This document shows positions 51,476-59,976 of a stretch of 62,365 nucleotides of DNA, in pieces. Each line of letters begins with the position of its first letter. The first letter of the stretch is position 1. The position numbers and the translations under genes are program-made. This DNA comes from CAZYQW01 sp964649825 (GTDB lineage: Bacteria; Planctomycetota; B15-G4; JADJEK01), in the NCBI GenBank assembly GCA_964649825.1, contig CAZYQW010000063.1, positions 1-62,365 of the forward strand, written 5' to 3'. A model generated the notes under the pieces. It was not told the origin of the DNA. It ran no database searches and saw only the letters and a list, made by a program, of their open reading frames with translations.

Positions 51476-53164
51476 ATGCTCCGCATCCTCCCGACTGTCT
51501 CGATCCTCGCCTTGCTCGTTTCCTCCATGGTCCACGCCGACGACGTCGAACGAATCTCGGTCGATTCCTCCGGCCTCGAAGGCAACCAGCCGGCCGGAAT
51601 CATGACCCTTTCGTCGGACGGCCGCTACGCCGCGTTCGACAGTGCGTCGAGCAACCTCGTTCCCGGCGACACGAACGGGGTCTCGGACCTGTTCGTGCGC
51701 GATCGCCTCCTCGGAACGACGACGCGGATCAGCGTGAGCTCCGCGGGCGGCGAAGGGAACGGGCCGAGCTTCTGTCCCGTGCTCTCGGACGACGGACGGT
51801 TCGTCGTCTTCTCGTCGATCGCGAGCAACCTCGTGCCGAACGACACGAACTCCGACTTCGACGTCTTCATCCATGACCGCGAGTCCGGAGCCACCGAGCT
51901 CGTCTCCGTCGACTCGAACGGCCTCATCGGCAACGGCGCGAGCTTCCTGCCCACCGGTTCCTCCGACGGCCGCTACGTCACGTTCGTCAGCGACGCGACG
52001 AACCTTGTCGCCGGCGACACGAACCTGCGCGATGACGTCTTCGTGCGCGATCGAGCGGCCGGCACGACCACGCGTGTCAGCGTCGGCGCCGGCGGCACCG
52101 AGGCGAACGGCCACAGCAGCTTCCCGATCATCTCCGCGAGCGGGCGCTACGTCTCCTTCTCGAGCACCGCGACGAACCTCGCTGCCAGCGACACGAACGG
52201 GTTGGAGGACGTGTTCCGCCACGACCTGATCACCGGCGTCACGGAGCGCGTGAGCGTGTCGAGCGCGGGTCTCCAGGCCACCGGTGGGTCCACGAACATC
52301 GGCATCGACTTGATCTCCGCCGACGGTCGCTTCGTTGCATTCAGCAGCGGCGCATCGAACCTCGTGGCGGGAGACACGAACTCGTTGACCGATGTCTTCG
52401 TGCGCGACATGGACCTGGGGACGACGGTCCGGGCGAGCCTCGGTGACGCGGGCCAGGAGCCGGACAATCACTGCCTGTGGGCGGCGATCGACGCGTTCGG
52501 ACGCTACGTGGCGTTCGAGACCGCGAGCGCGAACCTCATCATGAACGACAACAACGGCGCGTTCGACGTGTACCTGCGCGACCTCGCGCGCGACTCGACC
52601 GTGCTCATGAGCGCGGACGCGGCCGGGGTCATCGGGAACGTCGACAGCTTCGCCCCGGCCTTCTCGAGCGACGGCCGCCACACCGGGTTCAGCAGCGCCG
52701 CCACCAATCTCGTGTCGGGAGACACGAACGTGAGCATCGATATCTTCGTCCGCTCGCGCTGCTGGGTCGAGTTCCAGTCGTTCGGGATGGGGTTGGCCGG
52801 AAGCGGCGGCATCGTCCCGTCGCTGAGCGGCAAGAACGGCGCTTGCGTCGAGGGCTTCTCGCTCGCGATCGATCAGGTCCTCGGCGGAGCGGCCGGACTG
52901 CTCTTCATCGGCGCGGCGGAGCTGGCGCAGTCCCCGGTGCTCGGCGGCACCTTCTACATCGATCTGGGCGCGCCCGTCGTGGCCGTCGCGCTCGTGGTCA
53001 GCGGCCGAAGCGGCATCATCGGCACCGGCTCGTTCTCCTTCCCGGCGGCGGACGCCACCCCGATCGATGGGTCGACGATCGTGATGCAGTTCCTCGCCGC
53101 CGACCCGGGCGCGGCGGCCGGCGTCTCGATGACCAACGCGATCCGCGTGCACGCCGGGGTCTGA
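51476..53164 (+). CDS. Secreted TolB/WD40-like propeller protein with C-terminal module
   Basis: 562 residues from ATG 51476, with GGAG upstream. A signal peptide covers 1-21 (VSILALLVSSMVHA). Eight or so repeats of ~47 residues follow (~25-430), each with VSVxSxGxEGNGxS, SxDGRYVxFxSxATNLVxGDTN and DVFVRDRxxGTT: PD40-type propeller blades with an Asp/Asn-rich GDTN loop that may bind calcium. The last ~125 residues (MGLAGSGGIVPSLSG, LGGAAGLLFIG, AAGVSMTNAIRVHAG) are a diverged copy of the C-terminal module seen elsewhere in the window. No catalytic residues. A single-gene unit. Confidence 0.82.
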   Translation: MLRILPTVSILALLVSSMVHADDVERISVDSSGLEGNQPAGIMTLSSDGRYAAFDSASSNLVPGDTNGVSDLFVRDRLLGTTTRISVSSAGGEGNGPSFCPVLSDDGRFVVFSSIASNLVPNDTNSDFDVFIHDRESGATELVSVDSNGLIGNGASFLPTGSSDGRYVTFVSDATNLVAGDTNLRDDVFVRDRAAGTTTRVSVGAGGTEANGHSSFPIISASGRYVSFSSTATNLAASDTNGLEDVFRHDLITGVTERVSVSSAGLQATGGSTNIGIDLISADGRFVAFSSGASNLVAGDTNSLTDVFVRDMDLGTTVRASLGDAGQEPDNHCLWAAIDAFGRYVAFETASANLIMNDNNGAFDVYLRDLARDSTVLMSADAAGVIGNVDSFAPAFSSDGRHTGFSSAATNLVSGDTNVSIDIFVRSRCWVEFQSFGMGLAGSGGIVPSLSGKNGACVEGFSLAIDQVLGGAAGLLFIGAAELAQSPVLGGTFYIDLGAPVVAVALVVSGRSGIIGTGSFSFPAADATPIDGSTIVMQFLAADPGAAAGVSMTNAIRVHAGV

Positions 53165-53269
53165 GTCCAGCTCGACGAGGCTCCGTTCCGTTCGCGCTCG
53201 CCGATCGACGCGGCGCCGGACAGCGGCTAGAGTTCGCCCCTCCGGTCCGGTGGCCATGAGGGGCGAACG

Positions 53270-54604
53270 ATGGACTGTCCAGGCAACGAGTTCTCCGTCC
53301 TGAAGTCCGACGGAGCGGGCGGCTTCACGGTCGACCACGCCCGCATTCGAGGCGCGAACTACTTCTCGATCGGCACGAATCCGCTGGTCTTCTGGACCAT
53401 GTACGAGGCGGCGCGGATCGAGCAGGAGCTCGACGTCGCGGTCTCGGTGGGCTTGAATTCCCTGAGGGTGTGGCTCAGCTACGAGGCGTACTTGCTCGCG
53501 CCCGCGCTCCACCTCTCTCGAATCGATCATTTCCTCGCGGCGTGCTGCGAACGCCGCATCGTTCTTCTCGTCGTGACGGCCGACTTCGCCTTCGGTTGGA
53601 ACGGTACGGGCGCGGTCGAGAGCTGGTCGGGCACGCCGGGCGTGCGGCTGATGGCCGATCCCGACCGTCACGCCGAGTTCCTCGCCTACATCGACCAGGC
53701 GTTCGCGCGCTTCGACGAGTTCCCGAACCACCTCGTCATGATCGATCTCGTGAACGAGCCGGGTTCGAACCCCTGGTTGCCGAAGCCGACCCACGACGCA
53801 CCGTCCCTCGCGCCGCCGTTCCGAGAGGCGATCGTGCAGTTCCTGCTGTCGCTCTTCGAGCGGGTCCGCGCTCTCGCTCCGACGCGCGAGCTGACCGTCG
53901 GCCAGGGGATCACCGGCGCGTTCATGGACCCGCGTTTCCTCGCGGCGTATCCGCTCACGTTCCAGAGCCTGCATGGCGGCTACAACGACGTCGACGCGCT
54001 GCGCGACCTGATGGAGGTCGCGAGCTCGGCGCCGGTCCCGAGCGTGCTCACCGAGACCGCGGCGTCGCCGGACCTCATTCCCTACGCGGTACGTTTCAGC
54101 GAGGAGCTCGGCGTCGGCTTCATGTTCTGGGGGCTCTTGAAGGGGTTCAACGAGTGGAATAGTTGGACGGGTCTGTTCCACCACGACGGCACGGTGACGA
54201 GCGCCACGGCCGCGGAGTCGTTGTCAGGGGTCACGTCCGGCCGGTTCGTCGAGAAGCCCCACTCCTCGATGGCGTTCGAGAGCTTCGATCCGCCGGTGCA
54301 GATCGGCAAGACGTTCGATCGCCTCCTCTCGTCGTTCCCGGTGACCGCGGCCAACGTGGACGAAATGTGGTCCTTCCCGTGGCATCTCCTGTTCTGGGGC
54401 GAGTACAAGAAGCCGCGCGCGCCGCAGATCCCGACGCATCAGGCGCTCCTCGCGTTGCACGTGCAGATCCAGATGGCGTTCGTCGCGAAGGACGACAGGA
54501 CGGCCTACGCGCTCGTCGAGGAGATGGTGACGGTGGCGGCCACGATGCCGCGCGGCCGCCCCGGCCTCGACCTGCCCGGCACGATCCACCAGGAGTCCGG
54601 CTGA
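53270..54604 (+). CDS. Glycoside-hydrolase-like TIM-barrel protein (cellulase-type)
   Basis: 444 residues from ATG 53270, with GAGGGG upstream and no signal peptide. It has the layout of GH5-like (clan A) barrels: IRGANYFSIG at the start, SVGLNSLRVWLSYEAYL, HLVMIDLVNEPGSNPW with the acid/base Glu of NEP near residue 164, and PSVLTETAASPD with a candidate nucleophile Glu near 262. FMFWGLLKGFNEWNSWTG follows in the usual position. The C-terminal ~100 residues are helical. It should act on a beta-glycoside in the cytoplasm; the substrate is unknown. Its neighbours are secreted proteins, so there is no pathway context. Confidence 0.7.
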   Translation: MDCPGNEFSVLKSDGAGGFTVDHARIRGANYFSIGTNPLVFWTMYEAARIEQELDVAVSVGLNSLRVWLSYEAYLLAPALHLSRIDHFLAACCERRIVLLVVTADFAFGWNGTGAVESWSGTPGVRLMADPDRHAEFLAYIDQAFARFDEFPNHLVMIDLVNEPGSNPWLPKPTHDAPSLAPPFREAIVQFLLSLFERVRALAPTRELTVGQGITGAFMDPRFLAAYPLTFQSLHGGYNDVDALRDLMEVASSAPVPSVLTETAASPDLIPYAVRFSEELGVGFMFWGLLKGFNEWNSWTGLFHHDGTVTSATAAESLSGVTSGRFVEKPHSSMAFESFDPPVQIGKTFDRLLSSFPVTAANVDEMWSFPWHLLFWGEYKKPRAPQIPTHQALLALHVQIQMAFVAKDDRTAYALVEEMVTVAATMPRGRPGLDLPGTIHQESG

Positions 54605-54770
54605 GAGTCGTCGGCCGAAGTTCACGGCGACGTGGTCCGAGGCGCGCCAACGAGCCGAACGTACAAACCAAGTCGAAGCGAGGCGTTCCTTCGGTCCGGC
54701 ACGGCCGGACGAGGTTCGCTCGGCTTCGCCGTGCTCCTCGATCCTGTCCCTAAAACGGAGACAACATCGC

Positions 54771-55874
54771 ATGAATCTCACCTCTTCTTCGCTCCCATTC
54801 CTTCTTGTCGGCGTCATCGCCGGCGCGGCTCAGGCTCAGACGACGTTCTCGACGTTCGGCGCGGACGCGGCCGCGATCCAGGCGACGGTCGACTCGTTTC
54901 GCGCCGCGATCGGCGCCACGAACAACGGCAGCGCCGTCGGCTCGCAGGGCACCGGAAGGCGCGAGATCAACTGGGACGGAGCGCCTGACGGCGATGCGGC
55001 GCCCGGCCGCTTTCCGGGCGACTTCTTCAACGCAGTGGCGCCGCGCGGGGCGATCGTCGTCAACGACAGCGGCAGTGGCCAGTTCCAGGTGAGCGCCGAC
55101 TCCTCGAACCCGTCGACGACGGCGATCGAGTTCGACAACGTCAACCTGACGTACTCCACCGCGTTCGCGACGTTCTCCAACGAGCGTCTGTTCGCCGACC
55201 TCACGTCGACCATCTACGACGTCCACTTCTTCATTCCCGGGAGCCTGAGCCCCGCCGCTGTGCGCGGGTTCGGCGCGGTCTTCGTCGACGTGGACTCGAG
55301 CTCCTCCTCCTCGCTGGAGTTCTTCCGCGGCAAGGAGAGCCTGGGCGTGTTCATGGTCGAACCCTTCGCGGGCGACGGCGGCCTGTCGTTCCTCGGCGTC
55401 GATTTCGAAGAGAACGTGGTCACGCGCGTGCGGATCACCGCGGGCGACGCGGTGCTCGGGTCGGACGACGTCACTCAGACTCCCGCCAATCTCGACGTCG
55501 TCGTGCTCGACGACTTCATCTATGGCGAGCCGAACGAGCCGGTTCCGAGCTTCGACGGCGTGGCCGGCGGGTTCGGGGCGTTGGTGGCCGAGGTCGCCGA
55601 CCTTGGACTGTCGAACAAGCTCGACAAGAAGCTCGCTCAGCCGCTCGACGCCGCGTTGAAGGACGCGAACAAGGCCGTGACGCAGAACGCAGCGAGCAAG
55701 GACAAGCAGGCGCGCAACAAGCTCAAGTCCGCGCTCGCGCACCTGCGGCAGTTCGAGAAGCTCCTCGACACGAACGACGCGGTGTCCGAAGTCGACGCCG
55801 AGACACGCCTCGACCTCGCGGGCTGCGCCGCGGCGATCGGAGTCGACATCGCGAGCCTGATCGCGACCGAGTGA
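54771..55874 (+). CDS. Secreted protein with C-terminal helical tail
   Basis: 367 residues from ATG 54771, with GGAGA upstream. A signal peptide covers 1-22 (LPFLLVGVIAGAAQA). A beta-rich domain (~25-255) contains REINWDGAPDGDAAPGRFP, FFNAVAPRGAIVV, VRGFGAVFVDVDSSSSS and LDVVVLDDFIYGEPN near its end, similar to secreted PEP-CTERM-type proteins that begin with a WDG motif. The final ~90 residues are an Ala/Lys-rich helical hairpin (LSNKLDKKLAQPLDAALKD, DKQARNKLKSALAHLRQFE), an unusual tail that could mediate oligomerisation. No enzyme motif. Confidence 0.75.
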   Translation: MNLTSSSLPFLLVGVIAGAAQAQTTFSTFGADAAAIQATVDSFRAAIGATNNGSAVGSQGTGRREINWDGAPDGDAAPGRFPGDFFNAVAPRGAIVVNDSGSGQFQVSADSSNPSTTAIEFDNVNLTYSTAFATFSNERLFADLTSTIYDVHFFIPGSLSPAAVRGFGAVFVDVDSSSSSSLEFFRGKESLGVFMVEPFAGDGGLSFLGVDFEENVVTRVRITAGDAVLGSDDVTQTPANLDVVVLDDFIYGEPNEPVPSFDGVAGGFGALVAEVADLGLSNKLDKKLAQPLDAALKDANKAVTQNAASKDKQARNKLKSALAHLRQFEKLLDTNDAVSEVDAETRLDLAGCAAAIGVDIASLIATE

Positions 55875-56032
55875 ACGTGCGTCGAGACTCCGGGCACCGT
55901 CCGGGAACGGACACCGCCAACGACGTCGAACCCTAGAATGCGTCGTCCCTCGGGACCGGCGCGCCGCGGCATTCGAAGCGCTGCGGCGCGCTCGAACTTC
56001 GGCACCCGTCGTCGACAAAAGGAGGTTCGACA

Positions 56033-57754
56033 ATGCTGCGCCCCATCGGCTCGCTCCCCGCGCTCATCCTGATCAGCGCTTCCGCCATCGCCCAGCCGTA
56101 CGGCTGGACGGAGCTCGACGTCCAGGGCCCGTCTCCGCGTCACAGCGCCGGCCTGGCGTACGACGAGGGCCGCGGCGTGACGGTCCTCTTCGGTGGACTG
56201 AACGGTGTGAAGGAGGCGGGCACGACCGTGCTCGGCGACACGTGGGAGTTCGACGGAACGACGTGGGAGCAGAAGTTCCCGGCGCACGGCCCGACGGCGC
56301 GCCAGGGAGTCGCGATGGCGTACGACGGAGTCCGGGGCGAGACGATCCTCTTCGGCGGCAAGGCGTTGGCCCCCGATCCGGTCCATCCGACCGATACCTG
56401 GCGATGGGACGGGGTCGACTGGACGCTGGCGTCGAGCACCGTGCCGGGCGGGCAGGGACGCGTGAAGGCGGGCATGGCGTTCGACCCGGATCGCGGCGTG
56501 ATGGTCCTGTTCGGCGGCTACTTGGGAGGAGCGACGTACGCGAACACGTGGGAATGGAACGGGTCCTCGTGGACCGACGTGACGCCGGCGAGCGGCAACC
56601 CGTCCGTCCGATCGCGGGTGGGGATGAGCTTCGATCCCGTCACGCACCAGATCCTTCTCTTCGGCGGCCGAGCGAGCGGAGGCGCGAACCTCGACGACAC
56701 GTGGGAATGGAACGGCAGCGGGTGGACGTTCTTGAACGCGGCGGGCGCCCAGATCGGGCGGTCGCGCCACCAGATCGTCTATGACCCGGTCCGCGACCTG
56801 ACGGTCACGTACGGCGGGCAGCCGTATTCGCAGCGGACCGCGGAGTGGGACCGAACCTCCTGGACCGAGTTCTCCGACGACCCGGAGCCCGAGACGCGCT
56901 TCTACCACGGCATGACCTATCACGAGACGCTGGGCGCGACGCTCCTGTTCGGCGGCACGGACGGTACCAACGTCTATGACGACACGTGGATCTTCGGCGC
57001 GGTGGGCGGCGGAGGGAACCTGCCGCCCACCGCGGCGAACGACGCGTACCAGACGGTGGTCGACGCGCCGCTGACCGCGCCCGCCCCCGGCGTGCTCGGC
57101 AACGACTCCGATCCGGATCAGGATCCCCTGACTGCGGCCAAGACGAGCGATCCGGCGAACGGCGCGGTGACGCTGGATGCCGACGGCGGCTTCACGTACA
57201 CGCCCGCCTCCGGTTGGTCGGGAGTGGACTCGTTCACCTACGTCGCGAACGACGGACTTGCCGATAGCAACTCGGCGACCGTCACGATCACCGTCGATGG
57301 CGGGGGTGGCGGGAACCTGCTCGGCAACGCGACGTTCGACTCGAATCTGAGCGGGTGGTCGTTCGCGACCGGCAACTGGCAATACGACGCGTCCACGTTC
57401 CACGCTGCGGCCGGTTCGGTCCGCAATGCGCTGACCGCGAACGGAGACCACTTCTTCACGCAGACGGTGAACGCGTCGGCGGGGACCCAATATGACGCGT
57501 CGGTCTACATCAAGACGCAGAACGTCAGCAGCGGGAGGTTCGCCGAGCTCCGCCTGGTCTGGTTGAACGGCTCCGGCGGGACGCTCCAGACCCTCGACTC
57601 GGCGGACGTCGCCGGCACCAGCGACTGGACGCTCGTGTCGCTGTCGAACGTGGTCGCGCCCGCGGGAACGGCCTCGGTCCGCTTCGAGCTGCGCCTGCGG
57701 GCGGGGTCCGGCGCGACGGCGTGGTTCGACGACGCCTCATTGTCGACGCAGTAG
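56033..57754 (+). CDS. Secreted kelch-repeat protein with cadherin-like and CBM-like domains
   Basis: 573 residues from ATG 56033, with a perfect AGGAGG nine nt upstream. A signal peptide covers ~1-20. Residues ~21-325 contain six kelch-type blades (SAGLAYDEGRGVTVLFGG, DTWEFDGTTWEQ and five similar). Residues ~333-420 form a cadherin-like/VCBS domain: PPTAANDAYQTVVDAPLT, LGNDSDPDQDPLTAA, GVDSFTYVANDGLAD. Residues ~428-573 form a jelly-roll like carbohydrate-binding modules, from LLGNATFDSNLSGWSF to TAWFDDASLST. This suggests an extracellular adhesin that binds carbohydrate. Its last 34 nt overlap the frame of the ArsR remnant. Confidence 0.82.
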   Translation: MLRPIGSLPALILISASAIAQPYGWTELDVQGPSPRHSAGLAYDEGRGVTVLFGGLNGVKEAGTTVLGDTWEFDGTTWEQKFPAHGPTARQGVAMAYDGVRGETILFGGKALAPDPVHPTDTWRWDGVDWTLASSTVPGGQGRVKAGMAFDPDRGVMVLFGGYLGGATYANTWEWNGSSWTDVTPASGNPSVRSRVGMSFDPVTHQILLFGGRASGGANLDDTWEWNGSGWTFLNAAGAQIGRSRHQIVYDPVRDLTVTYGGQPYSQRTAEWDRTSWTEFSDDPEPETRFYHGMTYHETLGATLLFGGTDGTNVYDDTWIFGAVGGGGNLPPTAANDAYQTVVDAPLTAPAPGVLGNDSDPDQDPLTAAKTSDPANGAVTLDADGGFTYTPASGWSGVDSFTYVANDGLADSNSATVTITVDGGGGGNLLGNATFDSNLSGWSFATGNWQYDASTFHAAAGSVRNALTANGDHFFTQTVNASAGTQYDASVYIKTQNVSSGRFAELRLVWLNGSGGTLQTLDSADVAGTSDWTLVSLSNVVAPAGTASVRFELRLRAGSGATAWFDDASLSTQ

Positions 57755-58029
57755 CGCCGGCGCTCGGCGACGCCGAGCTGGCGAAGCCGCTCGACATGAC
57801 GCTCGCGGCCGTCGTACAGCACGTCCAGGTGCTCGCCAACGCCGGCGTCATTCGGACCGAGAAAGTGGGCCGTGTCCGAACTTGCCACCCGCGGCCCGAG
57901 TCTCTCGGCAACGCGGAGAACTGGATCGCCGCCCAGCGAGAGGCGTTCTGGAAGGCAAGCCTCCAGGCCATGGACAGACTGTTGAGCGCGGAACGCAAGG
58001 CAAAGGCCAAGAAGGAGCGCGAGCGATGA
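57721..58029 (+). pseudogene. N-terminally truncated ArsR-family regulator
   Basis: The frame reads LAKPLDMTLAAVVQHVQVL, then ANAGVIRTEKVGRVRTCHP and NAENWIAAQREAFWKASL. This is the recognition helix, wing (EKVGRVRTC) and C-terminal helix of ArsR regulators of the type paired with SRPBCC proteins. The first helices are missing, and the upstream residues come from sequence overlapping the end of the kelch gene. The stop overlaps the next ATG as ATGA, as in intact arsR-SRPBCC operons. It probably cannot fold into a normal dimer. Confidence 0.6.
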
Positions 58030-59483
58030 CCTCTCGAATTCGAGCCAGCGCCGTCCATCGATTCATGGCCGCCGCGGAGCAGGTGTTCGACGCATGGCTC
58101 GACCGTCGAAGCGGAGCGCAGGTGACCCGCGTCTTGTTCATTTCCACCGTCATCCTGATCGCCGGGCTCGTCGGGTGCGGACTGGTGTGCACGAGCCGCG
58201 CGCAGGAGTCGGCGCCGACCGAGCCGGCCGCGAGGACCATGCCCGAGGATCCGCTCGAGGCGGCCGTGTTCCTGCTCTCGAACGACGAGTCAGCGTCGAG
58301 TCAGCAGTACGTTGCCGCGCGCTACCTCGAGGGGCTCGTCGCGGAGCAGGGACGGGAGGTGATCCCGCCGGGCGACCGCAGAGCGATCGAGGCGTTCGTG
58401 ACTCGGTCCCTGAAGGCGCTCTGCGAGGTCGACAACCAGGACGTGCGGATGCGCGGCGGCATCGCGACGATCCTCGCGCCGATCGTGCCGACCGACGAGG
58501 TGCAGCTCGCGATGCTCGAGACGCTCGAGCTGTGCGTCGACCGGATCGCGTGGAGGAAGGTCTTCTTCGACGCGATCCGCTCGATCCCGGTCGAAGGGGC
58601 GCTCGATCACTTCCGCCGCGTCGTCGCGGAGTTCGCGGCGCTCGAACCGGAGGAGTTGGCGGCCGCGCGCTACCCGTATCCGATCGGCGAGGCGTTCCTG
58701 GGGCTGGCCGTGCTGGGTGGCGGATCAGACGCGGAGCGGCTGGCGCCGTTCTTGCGCGACGGAGTGCCGGCGACGATCCGCTACCGCGCGATCGAGGCGC
58801 TCGGTCGCATGGACGGAGCGAGATCGCTGGAGCTCCTGCACGACCAATCCGGAGAGGCGAGCTCGATCATCGGCCGCGCTGTCGCGCTCGCGTTGCTCGA
58901 GCGCGACGAGACCGGCGGCGCGCTCCTGTTGCTCCGCGTCGCGCCCGACCCGCAGAGGGATCGGGCCGCGTGGGCGCGGCTCTCGCTCGCCGCGAACCGA
59001 TCGTTCGAGTCGGAGGAAGAGGTGCGGGCGTGGGCGGAGGAGGGCGCCGGGCGAACGTTCCGGCAGCGCCGGCTCGAGGCGTTCGTCGAGGCGGGCTACG
59101 AGGTCGGCGACCTGACGCGCATCGAGGAGCTCCACGAGCTTCTGCGCGCGGTCGAGACGGGCGAAGAGGTGACGCGGCGGAACGCGTGGGCGGAGTTCAC
59201 GCGGCTGGTCGGTCGCGACCCCTCCTCGGGACGATTCTGGACCGCGCTACGGCGCGAGCCGGGCGGCTCGGTGCTCACGATCGGGAAGACGTTCGGAGAG
59301 GAGCTGCCGGCGGAGGACGCGGCGGTGCTCGCGGAGCAGCAGGCGGTCTATCTGGCGCGCGCGAAGGACTGGGTTCGCGAGAACGAAGGGAGGGTAGCGT
59401 TCGACCCGGAGGTTGGGGCGTTCGTCCCCTCCGAGGGCCGCGGCCCCGCGGACCGCGGGGGGGACGGCGGCGGGGGGGAGTGA
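58026..59483 (+). CDS. Membrane-anchored HEAT-like repeat protein with SRPBCC-derived N-terminus
   Basis: 485 residues if started at ATG 58026. The first ~26 residues (MTSRIRASAVHRFMAAAEQ, VFDAWLD) look like the beginning of an SRPBCC/AHSA1 protein, the normal partner of the ArsR gene just upstream. They then join a membrane protein: VTRVLFISTVILIAGLVGC is a transmembrane helix. The rest is alpha-helical HEAT-like (RYRAIEALGRMDGARSLEL, EASSIIGRAVALALLERDE) with a Gly-rich acidic end. A GTG at 58122 with GGAG upstream is probably the original start of the membrane protein. A deletion between two genes best explains the fusion. Function unknown. Confidence 0.65.
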   Translation: MTSRIRASAVHRFMAAAEQVFDAWLDRRSGAQVTRVLFISTVILIAGLVGCGLVCTSRAQESAPTEPAARTMPEDPLEAAVFLLSNDESASSQQYVAARYLEGLVAEQGREVIPPGDRRAIEAFVTRSLKALCEVDNQDVRMRGGIATILAPIVPTDEVQLAMLETLELCVDRIAWRKVFFDAIRSIPVEGALDHFRRVVAEFAALEPEELAAARYPYPIGEAFLGLAVLGGGSDAERLAPFLRDGVPATIRYRAIEALGRMDGARSLELLHDQSGEASSIIGRAVALALLERDETGGALLLLRVAPDPQRDRAAWARLSLAANRSFESEEEVRAWAEEGAGRTFRQRRLEAFVEAGYEVGDLTRIEELHELLRAVETGEEVTRRNAWAEFTRLVGRDPSSGRFWTALRREPGGSVLTIGKTFGEELPAEDAAVLAEQQAVYLARAKDWVRENEGRVAFDPEVGAFVPSEGRGPADRGGDGGGGE

Positions 59484-59507
59484 GCGCGCGTCCGCCGCGA
59501 CGGATCG

Positions 59508-59546
59508 AAAAAAGTGGGTCTCCACGTCGAAGCGACGTGGAGACCC
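59508..59546 (-). terminator. Perfect 14-bp hairpin, intrinsic terminator (possibly bidirectional)
   Basis: GGGTCTCCACGTCG / CGACGTGGAGACCC with an AAG loop. On the minus strand it is followed by ACTTTTTT, a proper U-tract, so it would end the minus-strand unit of the 59977-62142 gene and the sigma relic. On the plus strand it lies 32 nt after the stop at 59483 but lacks a U-tract. Confidence 0.8.
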
Positions 59547-59623
59547 GGTCCCGCTCTCTCCCCAAGGACCTTTGCAGAGCGGTATGGCGCGGTGGGAGGA
59601 TTCGACGCGTGGTTTCTGCGGAA

Positions 59624-59848
59624 TCAGCGCAAACGGGCCAGGAGCCGAAGGCGCTTTTCTGTTCGGCGAACCAAGCGGGTGTCGGCAGGGTCGTTCCTTC
59701 CCGCGCCAGCGTCCTCGACGCACGCGCCGTGCTGGAGCGCGCGCAGCCAGGTCTGCTGCATGGCGTCGTCGGCCGAGATCTCGCGCCCGGCCAGCGCTTG
59801 CGCGACGGGCCGGATGCTGCGCTCGACGGCGTGAAGACGGTCGTCCAC
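59624..59848 (-). pseudogene. Truncated sigma factor (region 2 only)
   Basis: 74 residues from ATG 59848: MDDRLHAVERSIRPVAQAL, then GREISADDAMQQTWLRALQ, the start of region 2 of a sigma-70-family factor with the ADDxxQxTWLRAL signature. The frame then degenerates, and region 4 with its helix-turn-helix is missing. It lies on the same strand, 128 nt downstream of the carboxypeptidase-regulatory-like gene; similar sigma genes accompany such proteins in planctomycetes, as I recall. Confidence 0.55.
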
Positions 59849-59976
59849 GCTCTCCCTCCGGGTATCGCTTCGCGGGCGCTATGCCGCACCCCACGGTTTC
59901 GACGCGCCGAATCCGTGGCCGTGAACGGATTTCTTGCAGCGCCTCCGCCGGAGCGGTGTCCAAGCGCGAGACCTCG

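Noticed and set aside
51104..54184. Long minus-strand open frame of ~1000 codons
   Set aside because: It runs antisense to the SHMT-GcvT end, the propeller and the glycosidase genes, has no domain, and is Arg/Glu/Val-biased as expected for the complement of GC-rich codons.
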